Assembly (NCBI RefSeq): GCF_000313755.1
Contig: NZ_AMZB01000105.1
Location: forward strand, 1-64,000
Reading direction: 5' to 3'
Length of the DNA stretch: 64,000 nucleotides
From: Pseudomonas nitroreducens TX1
GTDB lineage: Bacteria > Pseudomonadota > Gammaproteobacteria > Pseudomonadales > Pseudomonadaceae
The notes beneath the pieces were generated by a model. That model was not told the origin of the DNA. It made no database searches and was given only the letters and a program-made list of their open reading frames with translations. Each line of letters opens with the position of its first letter. Position 1 is the first letter of the stretch. Positions 36,673 through 47,877 of the stretch are shown piece by piece. Made by a program: the position numbers and the translations under genes.

Positions 36673-36795
36673 GGGAGGCGAACCTGTTCAGTGGAGCAGC
36701 AACCGGGCTGCGTAGGCTGACTATAGCGGCACGGATTGCTGCTGGCGAGCCCTGTGCGAGTCGCACGGCAAAGCGCGACTTGCGCGACGAAAACC

Positions 36796-36823
36796 ACAAC
36801 GCGCGGCCGGGGCCGCGCGTTGT
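36796..36823 (-). terminator. hairpin after the polyamine-binding protein gene
   Basis: A perfect 13-bp stem ACAACGCGCGGCC / GGCCGCGCGTTGT with a 2-nt loop starts 16 nt beyond the stop of the minus-strand binding-protein gene. On that strand it is followed by GGTTTTCG, a short T-run. Confidence 0.75.
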
Positions 36824-36838
36824 CGGTCAAGGTGACGC

Positions 36839-39120
<2,282 letters not shown>

Positions 39121-39415
39121 GATGAGAGTCCTTGTCGCTCGAAGGTGATCAGAAAGCCTATTCCCAGCCCGCCTTCCAGTCCAGACGCAGAACCGGCGCA
39201 AAGATGGGCGCGGCCCTGCAGGCGCCGGGCTTCACTGGAAACTGCAAAGCGCCGCCGGATATCACGCGTGGCTGGGCCGGGCGTGACCGGGCATTCAGTG
39301 ACTGAATGCCCGTCCTGCGTTCACAGTCGAGCGCCATGCGCGTTATAGTCGCAGCCTACCCAACGCACTTTTCCGCCCGGGCCTTCCCCGGCCGCTACCG
39401 TTCGAGGATTCACCG

Positions 39416-40261
39416 ATGAAGTTCGAAGGCACCCAGTCCTACGTCGCCACCGACGACCTCAAGCTGGCGGTCAACGCCGCCATCACCCTGCAGCGCCCGC
39501 TGCTGGTGAAAGGCGAGCCGGGCACCGGCAAGACCATGCTCGCCGAGCAGCTGGCGGAGTCCTTCGGCGCCAAGCTGATCACCTGGCACATCAAGTCCAC
39601 CACCAAGGCCCACCAGGGCCTGTACGAGTACGACGCGGTCAGCCGCCTGCGCGACTCGCAGCTGGGTGTGGACAAGGTCCACGACGTGCGCAACTACATC
39701 AAGAAAGGCAAGCTCTGGGAGGCCTTCGAGGCCGAGGAGCGCGTGATCCTGCTGATCGACGAGATCGACAAGGCCGACATCGAGTTCCCCAACGACCTGT
39801 TGCAGGAACTCGACAAGATGGAGTTCTTCGTTTACGAGACCAACGAGACCATCAAGGCCAAACAGCGCCCGATCATCATCATCACCTCCAACAACGAAAA
39901 AGAGCTGCCGGACGCCTTCCTGCGCCGCTGCTTCTTCCACTACATCGCCTTCCCCGACCGCGAGACCCTGCAGAAGATCGTCGACGTGCACTACCCGAAG
40001 ATCAGCGGCACGCTGGTCAGCGAGGCGCTGGACATCTTCTTCGACGTGCGCAAGGTGCCGGGCCTGAAGAAGAAGCCCTCCACTTCCGAGCTGGTGGACT
40101 GGCTGAAGCTGCTGATGGCCGACAACATCGGCGAAGCCGTGCTGCGCGAGCGCGACCCCACCAAGGCCATCCCGCCGCTGGCCGGCGCACTGGTGAAGAA
40201 CGAGCAGGACGTGCAGCTGCTTGAACGCCTCGCCTTCATGAGCCGCCGCGCGAGCCGCTGA
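39416..40261 (+). CDS. MoxR-type AAA+ ATPase
   Basis: 281 aa. Walker A GEPGTGKTML and Walker B ILLIDEIDKAD are clear, with sensor-1 IIITSNNEKELPDAFLRRC and an arginine region in FLRRCFFHYIAFPDRE. It belongs to the MoxR subgroup (CoxD-like) that works with a von Willebrand A protein as a chaperone inserting cofactors or remodelling complexes. The VWA partner is the next gene, but a 131-nt gap with repeats separates them. Confidence 0.9.
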   Translation: MKFEGTQSYVATDDLKLAVNAAITLQRPLLVKGEPGTGKTMLAEQLAESFGAKLITWHIKSTTKAHQGLYEYDAVSRLRDSQLGVDKVHDVRNYIKKGKLWEAFEAEERVILLIDEIDKADIEFPNDLLQELDKMEFFVYETNETIKAKQRPIIIITSNNEKELPDAFLRRCFFHYIAFPDRETLQKIVDVHYPKISGTLVSEALDIFFDVRKVPGLKKKPSTSELVDWLKLLMADNIGEAVLRERDPTKAIPPLAGALVKNEQDVQLLERLAFMSRRASR

Positions 40262-40263
40262 TG

Positions 40264-40372
40264 TTCTTACTCCCTCTCCCTTCAGGGAGAGGGCCGGGGA
40301 GAGGGAATGGCCCCGTGCCGTGCTTGCCCTCTCCCTAACCCTCTCCCTGAAGAGAGAGGGAACCGTTACCTG
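40264..40372. repeat. CCCTCTCCC-type palindromic repeats between MoxR and VWA genes
   Basis: Two palindromes lie in tandem. CTCCCTCTCCCTTCAGGGAGAGGG with trailing GGGGAGAGGG is at about 40269-40301. CCCTCTCCCTAACCCTCTCCCTGAAGAGAGAGGG is at about 40327-40360. They belong to the same family as the copies at 35.2 and 52.5 kb. They interrupt what would otherwise be a compact two-gene operon. Confidence 0.85.
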
Positions 40373-40392
40373 CGATTTCCGAGGGCATATCC

Positions 40393-41574
40393 ATGCTGCT
40401 CAACCTGTTCAACGAAATGCGCGCGGCCAAGGTGCCGGTGTCGGTGCGCGAGCTGCTCGACCTGATCGATGCGCTCAAGCACCGCGTCGTGTTCGCCGAC
40501 ATGGACGAGTTCTACTACCTCGCCCGCACCATCATGGTGAAGGACGAGCGCCATTTCGATAAGTTCGACCGGGCCTTCGGCGCCTACTTCAAGGGCCTGG
40601 AAAAGCTCGACGACCACCTCAAGGCGCTGATCCCCGAAGAGTGGCTGCGCAAGGAGTTCGAGCGACTGCTGACCGACGAGGAGCGTGCGCAGATCCAGTC
40701 CCTGGGCGGCCTGGACAAGCTCATCGAGGAGTTCAAGAAACGCCTGGAAGAGCAGAAGGAACGCCACGCCGGCGGCAACAAGTGGATCGGCACCGGCGGC
40801 ACCAGCCCGTTCGGCTCCGGCGGCTTCAACCCCGAGGGCATACGCGTCGGCGATGCCGGCAAGCGCCAGGGCAAGGCCGCCAAGGTGTGGGACCAGCGCG
40901 AGTACAAGAACCTCGACGACCAGGTCGAGCTGGGCACGCGCAACATCAAGATCGCCCTGCGCCGCCTGCGCAAGTTCGCCCGTGAAGGCGCGGCGGAAGA
41001 ACTGGACATCGACGGCACCATCGACCACACCGCCAAGGATGCCGGCCTGCTCAACATCCAGATGCGCCCCGAACGTCGCAACACCGTGAAGCTCCTGCTG
41101 CTGCTGGATATCGGCGGCTCCATGGACGCCCACGTGAAGGTCTGCGAGGAACTGTTCTCGGCCTGCAAGACCGAGTTCAAGCACCTGGAGTACTTCTACT
41201 TCCACAACTTCATCTACGAGTCGGTGTGGAAGAACAACCTGCGCCGCTCCAGTGAGCGCACCGCCACCTTCGACCTGCTGCACAAGTACGGGCCGGACTA
41301 CAAGGTGGTGTTCGTCGGCGACGCCGCGATGGCGCCCTACGAGATCACCCAGGCCGGCGGCAGCGTCGAGCACTGGAACGAGGAAGCCGGCTACGTCTGG
41401 ATGCAGCGCTTCATGGAGAAGTACAAGAAGCTCATCTGGATCAACCCGTACCCGAAGGACACCTGGAACTACACCGCCTCCACGGGCCTCGTGCGCGAGC
41501 TGGTGAAGGAGCAGATGTACCCGCTGACCTTGAGCGGCCTGGAAGAGGGCATGCGCTTCCTCTCTCGCGGTTAA
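40393..41574 (+). CDS. VWA-domain protein (CoxE-like), MoxR partner
   Basis: 393 aa. The N-terminal part (about 1-200) is helical and charged with a Gly-rich linker (GTGGTSPFGSGGFNPEGIRVG). The C-terminal von Willebrand A domain has a MIDAS site DIGGSMD (DxGxS) with later FVGDAAMAPYEI supplying the Thr/Asp ligand region. It is the standard partner of the MoxR ATPase upstream. Target complex is unknown; no CO dehydrogenase, nitric oxide reductase or other client gene is present in the window. Confidence 0.88.
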   Translation: MLLNLFNEMRAAKVPVSVRELLDLIDALKHRVVFADMDEFYYLARTIMVKDERHFDKFDRAFGAYFKGLEKLDDHLKALIPEEWLRKEFERLLTDEERAQIQSLGGLDKLIEEFKKRLEEQKERHAGGNKWIGTGGTSPFGSGGFNPEGIRVGDAGKRQGKAAKVWDQREYKNLDDQVELGTRNIKIALRRLRKFAREGAAEELDIDGTIDHTAKDAGLLNIQMRPERRNTVKLLLLLDIGGSMDAHVKVCEELFSACKTEFKHLEYFYFHNFIYESVWKNNLRRSSERTATFDLLHKYGPDYKVVFVGDAAMAPYEITQAGGSVEHWNEEAGYVWMQRFMEKYKKLIWINPYPKDTWNYTASTGLVRELVKEQMYPLTLSGLEEGMRFLSRG

Positions 41575-41594
41575 CTCCACCGCCATTGAGCATC

Positions 41595-41717
41595 AGGACG
41601 GTGCGCGCGCACCGTCCTGTGTCCGCAAAGGTAACCCCGCTGTCGGGTGGAATCGCTTCCGCCCGACGTCCCGAGCCCCGTAACATGGGGATCGATCCGG
41701 CCACGCTGGGTGGCCGG
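41595..41717. other. three consecutive hairpins between VWA and AraC genes
   Basis: A perfect 24-nt palindrome AGGACGGTGCGC/GCGCACCGTCCT (41595-41618) is followed by an 11-bp stem GTCGGGTGGAA / TTCCGCCCGAC (41642-41667) and an 8-bp stem CCGGCCAC / GTGGCCGG (41697-41717). None has a U-tail. The first may end the MoxR-VWA transcript; the set could form a structured leader for the AraC gene at 41798 or an RNA of its own. Confidence 0.55.
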
Positions 41718-41797
41718 CACGCAACTTGCCTGCTCCTGACCTGCGCCTGTCGCGGTAACACCCGGCGGCGCACCGTGGCGTCTACGATGGGCATCGA

Positions 41798-42817
41798 ATG
41801 AATCCTCTGACCTTCTCCCGCTCCACCTGGCTCAACTCCCTGCACATGACCTCGCTGACCGTCGCCCTGATGGAGTCCGAGGGGTACAGCCGCGAGTCCA
41901 TCCTCGAGGGCAGCGGCATTACCGGCGATGACCTGCTCGACCTGCGCCGGCTGGTCAGCCCCTGGCAGGAGCAGCAAGTCTTCGCCAACGTGCAGAACCT
42001 TGCCGGCGAACCCGCCCTGGGCCTGCGCCTGGGGGTACGCACGCGCATCACCGCCTACGGCTTGCTGGGCTACGCGCTGATCTCCGCGCCGACCCTGGGC
42101 GAGGCGCTGCGCATCGGGCTGAGCTATCCGGTGCTGCTGGGCACCTACTTCCACCTGGCACTGGAAGTGGACGGCGATATGGCCTGGCTGGTCGCCACCG
42201 GCTATGGCGAGGATGAGGCGATGCGCCCGTTCAATACCGAGCTGTGCCTGGGTTCGCTGAAGGTGGCCTGCGCCGACCTGCTCGGCCAGCCGCTGCCTCT
42301 GGTGCGCGCCGAATTCGACTACGCCGGCCCGGCCGACCGCCGAGCCGCCTACGCCACGCTGTTCGGCTGCCAGCTGGATTTCGACCGCGCGCGCAGCGCC
42401 ATCGGCTTCCCCGCGAGCTGGCTGAATATGCGCCTGCCGCTGGCCGATGCCGTGACCCATCGCGAGATGCTCGAACAATGCCGCCGGCAGAACATCGACC
42501 TCGCTGCGCGCCGCGCCTGGCTGGACAAGGTCCGCGCGATCCTCGGCGAGCGCCTGCAGGAGCCGCCGGGCCTGGAAGAACTGGCGCGTCGCCTCAACTG
42601 TTCCTCGCGCAGCCTGCGCCGCCACCTGCAGCAACAGCAGACCAGCTACCAGCAGCTGCTCGACGAGCTGCGCTTCGCCCGCGCCAAGGAACTGCTGCAG
42701 GACGGCGACATGCCGATCTACCGCATCGCCGAGGAACTGGGCTTCAGTGAAACCGCCAGCCTGCGCCATGCCTTCCAGCGCTGGAGCGGCCAGCCGCCCA
42801 GTCACTTCCGTGCATAA
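41798..42817 (+). CDS. AraC-family transcriptional regulator
   Basis: 339 aa. A long N-terminal effector domain (residues about 20-205) of the Arabinose_bd/OruR-like type contains VRTRITAYGLLGYALISAPTLGEALRIGLSYP. Two helix-turn-helix units lie at the C-terminus (about 240-335): LEELARRLNCSSRSLRRHL and IYRIAEELGFSETASLRHAFQRWSGQPPSHFR. It probably activates a catabolic gene when it senses a small molecule; the target is not evident from the neighbours. A DUF3079 gene follows after 107 nt. Confidence 0.88.
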   Translation: MNPLTFSRSTWLNSLHMTSLTVALMESEGYSRESILEGSGITGDDLLDLRRLVSPWQEQQVFANVQNLAGEPALGLRLGVRTRITAYGLLGYALISAPTLGEALRIGLSYPVLLGTYFHLALEVDGDMAWLVATGYGEDEAMRPFNTELCLGSLKVACADLLGQPLPLVRAEFDYAGPADRRAAYATLFGCQLDFDRARSAIGFPASWLNMRLPLADAVTHREMLEQCRRQNIDLAARRAWLDKVRAILGERLQEPPGLEELARRLNCSSRSLRRHLQQQQTSYQQLLDELRFARAKELLQDGDMPIYRIAEELGFSETASLRHAFQRWSGQPPSHFRA

Positions 42818-42924
42818 ACGCCGCGCGTGAAATTTTCCTCGGGCTTGTCGTGGATCAAGGAGCCCTTGGATGTCCTGGGCATAGCCTTGAGGAATCCCAC
42901 AAGGAAACCTCCGAGGGCCTGACC

Positions 42925-43140
42925 ATGGCCAAGAAATTCCCGCTCAACCCGCCGCACCCCGAGCGCATCTGCTGGGGCTGCGACCGTTATTGCCCGGCCA
43001 CCAACCTGGCCTGTGGCAACGGTGCGGACCGCACCATGCACCCGGCCGAGATGCTCGGCGATGACTGGTATCAGTTCGGTGACTGGGGTATCGAGGCGCC
43101 GAAAACGATTGCTGCCGTACAACTGGAGCCTTCCAGCTAG
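42925..43140 (+). CDS. DUF3079 small cysteine protein
   Basis: 71 aa. MAKKFPLNPPHPERICWGCDRYCPATNLACGNGADRT... carries the C-x2-C-x3-C-x6-C pattern, likely a metal site, and matches DUF3079. It is predicted to be soluble. Function is unknown. ATG at 42925 is preferred over an upstream frame start because the family begins MAKKFPLxPPHPERICWGCD. Confidence 0.82.
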   Translation: MAKKFPLNPPHPERICWGCDRYCPATNLACGNGADRTMHPAEMLGDDWYQFGDWGIEAPKTIAAVQLEPSS

Positions 43141-43173
43141 CGCAACCCGCGCCGTTGCGGCGCCGGCTAGAAC

Positions 43174-43211
43174 AAAATGCGCGCACTCCCTCCCCGGAAT
43201 GCGCGCATTTT
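43174..43211. terminator. bidirectional terminator between DUF3079 and lipoprotein genes
   Basis: A perfect 12-bp stem AAAATGCGCGCA / TGCGCGCATTTT with a 14-nt loop. The A-run and T-run at its ends allow use from both converging genes. Confidence 0.85.
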
Positions 43212-43216
43212 CGTCA

Positions 43217-43786
43217 TCAGCCCTTGGCGGGGGTGATGCCGTAGATCTTCTGGAAGCGGGCGATCAGGCCGACCGGCTTCTTCTCTTCCTTCTGCATCAG
43301 GTACACCACGCGCTCGCCGTTGGGGCCGCTGGCGATTTCGGTGTGGCGGAAGATCGGTTCGCCCAGGCCGTTCATGTCGACCATGTCGCCATAGCGCTGG
43401 GCGACGTAGATCACGCCTTCCTGGCGAATTTCGCCGTAGAAGCCGGCGGCCGGCGGCAGGCTCTGCTTGAGGAACTGGTAGCCGGCGATCTTCTTCACGT
43501 CCTTGCCCTGATCCTCGGCGCGAACCACCAGCACGATGTCCTGGCCGAACTTGTCCTTCTCGCCGACGGCCTTGGTGTGCTCGGTCTTGCCGGTCACCAG
43601 ATAGTCGCGATAGACGGTGGCGTCGTCGAATACATAAAGGGTCGACTCGGTGCGCACCAGGTACCAGTCGTCGTTGTTGGGTGTGGCTTCCTTGCTGGCG
43701 ACCTGCTGTTGGCCGGCGCAGCCGGCGAGGGCGGCGACGAGCAGGGCGAGGGATGCAGTTTTGTGGGCAGTCTTCTTATTGAACAT
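43217..43786 (-). CDS. hypothetical lipoprotein
   Basis: 189 aa. A type II signal peptide with lipobox LVAALAGC lies at about residues 12-23. The mature part has YLVRTESTLYVFDDATVYRDYLVTGKTEH and RQEGVIYVAQRYGDMVDMNGLGEPIFRHTEIASGPNGERVVYLMQ. No known domain is recognised. It is probably anchored to the outer membrane. The ATG at 43786 lies 39 nt inside a longer frame opened by TTG. Confidence 0.75.
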   Translation of the reverse strand: MFNKKTAHKTASLALLVAALAGCAGQQQVASKEATPNNDDWYLVRTESTLYVFDDATVYRDYLVTGKTEHTKAVGEKDKFGQDIVLVVRAEDQGKDVKKIAGYQFLKQSLPPAAGFYGEIRQEGVIYVAQRYGDMVDMNGLGEPIFRHTEIASGPNGERVVYLMQKEEKKPVGLIARFQKIYGITPAKG

Positions 43787-43873
43787 CTCGGGGGCTTCCC
43801 TGGGTTGAAAGCCTGCGAGTTTCAACGGGCCACATAACCGATTGATGACGGCAAGATGACGAATTGTTTCCGT

Positions 43874-43904
43874 GCTACAGCGCCCGAATGCCGGGCGCTG
43901 TAGC
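43874..43904. terminator. hairpin after the methyltransferase gene
   Basis: A perfect 13-bp stem GCTACAGCGCCCG / CGGGCGCTGTAGC with a 5-nt loop. It begins 14 nt past the stop of the minus-strand methyltransferase gene. There is no strong T-run, so termination may be partial. Confidence 0.6.
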
Positions 43905-43918
43905 CGGTCGCGGAAGCG

Positions 43919-44965
43919 TTACGGGCGGGCCTCGAGGATCAGGTTGAATGGCGTTTCCGCTGCACGGCGGAAGCGGCTGAAGCCCGCTTCCTCGAACACC
44001 GTGCGCAGGCGCGCTTCACCGGCCTGGGCGCCCAGCCCCAGCCCGACTTCCTGGGACAGCGAGTTTGGCGTGCAGATGAAGGTGGACGCGGCGTAGAACA
44101 GCCGGCCCACCGGGTTCTGGTTGTCGTCCAGCTGGTCATTGGCGAAGGGCTCAACCAGCAGTACCGTGCCGTCCGGCTTGAGTGCCTGGCGTGCGTGCTG
44201 CGCAGCGCCCACCGGGTCGCCCATGTCGTGCAGGCAATCGAAGAAGCAGATCAGGTCGTAGTCGTTGCCGGGGTAGTCCTTGGCGCTGGCGCGCTGGAAG
44301 CTGGCGCGCTCGGAGACTTCGGCCTGGCCGGCGCGCTGGTTGGCGACGTCGATGGACGGCTGGTGGTAGTCGAAGCCGACGAAGCTCGAACTCGGGAAAG
44401 ACTGCGCCATGACGATGGTGGAGGCGCCATGGCCGCAACCCACGTCGGCGACCCGTGCGCCACGTTCGAGCTTGCCGACCACGTCCTCCAGTGCCGGCAG
44501 CCACTCGGCGACCAGGTGCGCGCGGTAGCCGGGGCGGAAGAACTTCTCGGTGCCGGAGAACATACAGGGGTGGTGGTCGCCCCAGGCCAGGCCGCCGTCT
44601 CCGCGCATGGCGGCGACCAGCTTGTCCTTGTCGTGGTAGAGCGCGGCGACCACGGAAGCGCCGCCGGCGACGTAGACCGGCGAGTCCTCGATGGCCAGGG
44701 CCATGGCCTGTTCCTCGGGCAGGCGGAAGTTGCCGTCCTGGTGCTCCATATAGCCGGAAGCGGCATGGGCGCTGAGCCATTCACGCAGCAGCCGGGCATT
44801 GCAGCCGCTGCGCTCGGCCAGTTGCGCCGGGCTGAGCCAGTGGCCGTCGGCCATGGCCTTGTAGAGGCCGAGTTCCTCGCCCAGGATGATGTTGGCGAGC
44901 ATCGCCGCGCCACCCATGTCGGTGACCAGTTTGCCCATGAACTCGTTGAGTCTGGCTTCGTCCAT
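43919..44965 (-). CDS. SAM-dependent methyltransferase with N-terminal winged helix
   Basis: 348 aa. Residues about 20-100 form a winged-helix dimerisation domain (MADGHWLSPAQLAERSGCNARLLREWLSAH) like the O-methyltransferase/Rv2258c group. The Rossmann methyltransferase core has motif I VADVGCGHGASTIVMAQ, then FVGFDYHQPSID and LICFFDCLHDMGDPVGAA. It probably methylates a small molecule; the substrate is unknown. It lies downstream of the MscS-type gene on the same strand, with a 202-nt gap. Confidence 0.85.
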   Translation of the reverse strand: MDEARLNEFMGKLVTDMGGAAMLANIILGEELGLYKAMADGHWLSPAQLAERSGCNARLLREWLSAHAASGYMEHQDGNFRLPEEQAMALAIEDSPVYVAGGASVVAALYHDKDKLVAAMRGDGGLAWGDHHPCMFSGTEKFFRPGYRAHLVAEWLPALEDVVGKLERGARVADVGCGHGASTIVMAQSFPSSSFVGFDYHQPSIDVANQRAGQAEVSERASFQRASAKDYPGNDYDLICFFDCLHDMGDPVGAAQHARQALKPDGTVLLVEPFANDQLDDNQNPVGRLFYAASTFICTPNSLSQEVGLGLGAQAGEARLRTVFEEAGFSRFRRAAETPFNLILEARP

Positions 44966-45167
44966 CGCGTGTTCTCCCCTGCGAGCCCCAGGCAGCAGCC
45001 CGGCGGCACGCCGTGGGTTTGGGGGGCGGCGAGGACGAGAGCGGCCCAGGCCGCGACGGAGCGCCGGCCAACGGCGGGCACGGGCGCTGAGGGCGCAACG
45101 GCGGCTCCCATACGGGGCTGTTGCGCGAAGGCCGGCAAGGCGGCCCTGCCGGCGTCACCCTTCCATC

Positions 45168-47627
45168 TTACGGCTGCGAGGTCGGCCCGGCGGCGTCGCC
45201 GACCTGCGGTGCAGCCGCCTCGTCGTCGCGCTGGGCGCGCAAGACCTGCGGTCGCTGCAAGATCAGATTCTGTGGCGTGCTCAAGCTGATGCCCGCCTCG
45301 CGCAGGCCGCTGAAGATGGTGAACAGCAAGTCGCTCTTGGTCGAGTACACCGCGCGCGGGCTGCTGACGTTGCCCGAGGCGGCGAGCGTCAGCCCGGTGG
45401 CGCTCAGGTCCTTGAAGGTCACCGAAGGCGCCGGGGTCTCGACGATATTCTCGTGCTCGCCATAGGCCTTGAGCATCAGCTCGCGGACCTTCTGCACGTC
45501 AGTGTCCAGCGGCAGGGTGAGGTTGATGCCGACCACGCCCAGCGCACTGCCCATGGTCACGTTGCGCACGTTCTGCGAAATGAACTGGGAGTTGGGCACT
45601 ATCACCGTGGACTGGTCGGACATCTGGATTTCCGTGGCGCGCACATTTATTCGCCGGATATCGCCCTCCACCCCGCCGGTCAGGCTGACCCAGTCGCCCA
45701 CCTTCACCGGGCGCTCGGTGAGCAGGATCAGGCCGGAGATGAAGTTCTGCACGATGGCCTGCAGGCCGAAACCGATGCCCACCGACAGGGCGCTGACCAC
45801 CCAGGTCAGGCTGGTGAGGTTGATGCGCAGCGCCGAGAGCACCAGCAGCACCAGGATGACCATGCCGATGTAGCCCACCAGGGTGACCAGCGAGGCGCGC
45901 ATGCCAGTGTCCATGCGGGTTTCCGGCAACAGCTCGTCGGCCAGCCAGCGCTTGAGCAGGCGCAGGCCAAAGAGCCCGGCGGCCAGCGTGCCGAGGGCCA
46001 GCAGGATGTCCTGCGGGACGATGTTCAGACGCCCCAGCGACTGGCCGCTTTCCACCAGTTGCACCAGACCCTGGAGCAGTTCGCCGGGGCTGGTGCCGGA
46101 AGTGGAGAAGGCGATCAGCAGCGTGGACAGCACCAGCAGCGTGCGCCCGGCGCCGGTCAGCAGGGTGGCGAACTGCGCCTGGTGGCGCGGGTCGACGCCG
46201 AGGTTTTCCGCCAGGCGTTCACCGATGGGTTGGCGGGGCGACAACAGTACCTCGCAGAGGTCGACGAACAGGGTCGTCAGCAGGTAGCCGGTGGCGCAGA
46301 CCACGCTGGCCCAGAGCAGCTTGCCGGCGAGGAAGTAGGCCAGTGACAGGTAGCCGGTGACCAGTGCCAGGACGATCAGCAGCACGGTAATCAGCATTGC
46401 CAGCACCAAAATGCCGGCCAGCGCAGAGGTTTCGTGTCCCTCGGCTTCGCGACGCGCGCGGCGGTAGCGGTACAGGGCGATGCCGTACAACAGGGCGGTG
46501 GCCAGGGCGGTGAGGCCGTTGACTGCCACGGTCAAGGCGAGGCTGGCGCCGCTGGCGCTGTTGACGCGATCCAGGGTGCCCAGCACCAGCAGCAGCCAGG
46601 CCATCAGCCAGGGGAAGGGGGAGAGGGCGCTCGCCACCGGATCGGGCAGGTCGGGCAGACGCCAGGATGGCCGCTGCACAGCCAGCAATGCGCGGCCGAG
46701 GCCGGCGGTGAAGGTGCAGAAGATCACCAGCGAGAGCAGTTGGCCGCCCAGGTTGGCCATGTTGCCGCTGAGCTGGTCATGCCAGTTCATGCCCTCATGG
46801 ATCAGCGTGGCGCCACCACCCAGCGTAAGGATGGTGGCCAGGCCGACCGCCACCGCCAGGGCGCTGCGGCGCAGTCGGCCGACTGGAATCCAGCGGATCA
46901 TCGCCTTGGTCAGCAATTGTTCGAGCAGACGCCGGCCGGGAATCCACAGCAGCGCGGCGACGACCAGGCTGGCGATGAAGGGCGAACGGTGCTGGGGCTG
47001 CCAGGTGGTGGCGAAGGCTTCGCCGAGCTGCGTACGCATGGATTGCAGGCGCGTCAGGTCATCGTCGGTGGGGCGGATGAGCGTCGACCAGAAGCGCGGA
47101 CTCAGCGGCGGCGGATAGCGTGTGGCGATCTGCGAGTTGAATTGGCTACGGCGCAGGTTGACGATCTGCGCGGCGAGGTCCTGGGCGTTCTTGTCCAGCT
47201 GGTTGGCGCGCTCCAACTGCTTCTGCAGATCCTTCTGGGCATCGGTCAGGTCGTTGCGCTGCCGGGTAAGAGTCTCGGCCTCGTTGGGCGTGACCGGGCC
47301 GAGCACCTTGAGCTGGTCCTCGGTGCGCGACAGCGCCGTGCCGATGTCGCTGGCATTCTGTTCCGCACGGGCCTGCACGGCCAGCGCGGACTGCCGCAGG
47401 TTCGACAGCAGCCCGTCGTCGCTGTCGGCGGAGACGCGCTGGCGGATCAGTTCGAGGCGCGCGCTCAGTTGCTCGACGCCTGCGTCCTCCGGCAGGTCCG
47501 GCAACTGGATGGAATCGCCGGCCTGGACGTCGGTCGGCTCGTCCGCCAGCACGGCGGCGCTGCCGGCCAGCGATAAGGTGAGCATCAGCAGTGCACGGCT
47601 GCAGGCGCGTACGAAGGTTTCCCGCAT
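45168..47627 (-). CDS. MscS-family mechanosensitive channel with DUF3772 domain
   Basis: 819 aa. A signal peptide (about 1-28) precedes a periplasmic DUF3772 coiled-coil region (about 40-190, SRTEDQLKVLGPVTPNEAETL). Then come about ten transmembrane segments and the MscS pore-lining helix plus beta domain (VVSALSVGIGFGLQAIVQNFISGLILLTERPVKVGDWVSL). The cytoplasmic C-terminus ends in a short acidic tail. It should open on membrane tension during osmotic downshock. ATG 47627 follows GGGGGA. Confidence 0.9.
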   Translation of the reverse strand: MRETFVRACSRALLMLTLSLAGSAAVLADEPTDVQAGDSIQLPDLPEDAGVEQLSARLELIRQRVSADSDDGLLSNLRQSALAVQARAEQNASDIGTALSRTEDQLKVLGPVTPNEAETLTRQRNDLTDAQKDLQKQLERANQLDKNAQDLAAQIVNLRRSQFNSQIATRYPPPLSPRFWSTLIRPTDDDLTRLQSMRTQLGEAFATTWQPQHRSPFIASLVVAALLWIPGRRLLEQLLTKAMIRWIPVGRLRRSALAVAVGLATILTLGGGATLIHEGMNWHDQLSGNMANLGGQLLSLVIFCTFTAGLGRALLAVQRPSWRLPDLPDPVASALSPFPWLMAWLLLVLGTLDRVNSASGASLALTVAVNGLTALATALLYGIALYRYRRARREAEGHETSALAGILVLAMLITVLLIVLALVTGYLSLAYFLAGKLLWASVVCATGYLLTTLFVDLCEVLLSPRQPIGERLAENLGVDPRHQAQFATLLTGAGRTLLVLSTLLIAFSTSGTSPGELLQGLVQLVESGQSLGRLNIVPQDILLALGTLAAGLFGLRLLKRWLADELLPETRMDTGMRASLVTLVGYIGMVILVLLVLSALRINLTSLTWVVSALSVGIGFGLQAIVQNFISGLILLTERPVKVGDWVSLTGGVEGDIRRINVRATEIQMSDQSTVIVPNSQFISQNVRNVTMGSALGVVGINLTLPLDTDVQKVRELMLKAYGEHENIVETPAPSVTFKDLSATGLTLAASGNVSSPRAVYSTKSDLLFTIFSGLREAGISLSTPQNLILQRPQVLRAQRDDEAAAPQVGDAAGPTSQP

Positions 47628-47877
47628 GTTCCCCCATCCTGTGGTCAAAACGCTTGATGATGTTCGACCGGCCCTGGGTCCGGACAATTCCCTGAGCATA
47701 GCGCCGCTGCGGTTGTTCTTTGCCGTTGGAATCAGCGGTGTTCAGGAATGCAGATGGTTAAAGGTCATAAATTCTGGCCATATCGATCCCCTTTTGGCCG
47801 CTTCCGCTGTTCTGTGCGGCGCGGTCGCTGGGCAGAATCCGTCACCGGACAACAAGAATCCTTCAGAGGGTACTCCC

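Noticed and set aside
36148-36720. 190-codon plus-strand frame across the EamA start and gap
   Set aside because: It is largely antisense to a transporter gene, with an Arg-rich nonsense composition and no ribosome site.
39121-39415. Cysteine- or SAM-related riboswitch upstream of cysK
   Set aside because: The gap has no recognisable conserved riboswitch core and Pseudomonas cysK is normally controlled by CysB; I could not identify a site with confidence.
47122-47877. In-frame extension of the acetylpolyamine amidohydrolase to 598 residues
   Set aside because: The added part is antisense to the MscS-type gene and lacks any match to the deacetylase family, which begins at MLTVYSDDH.
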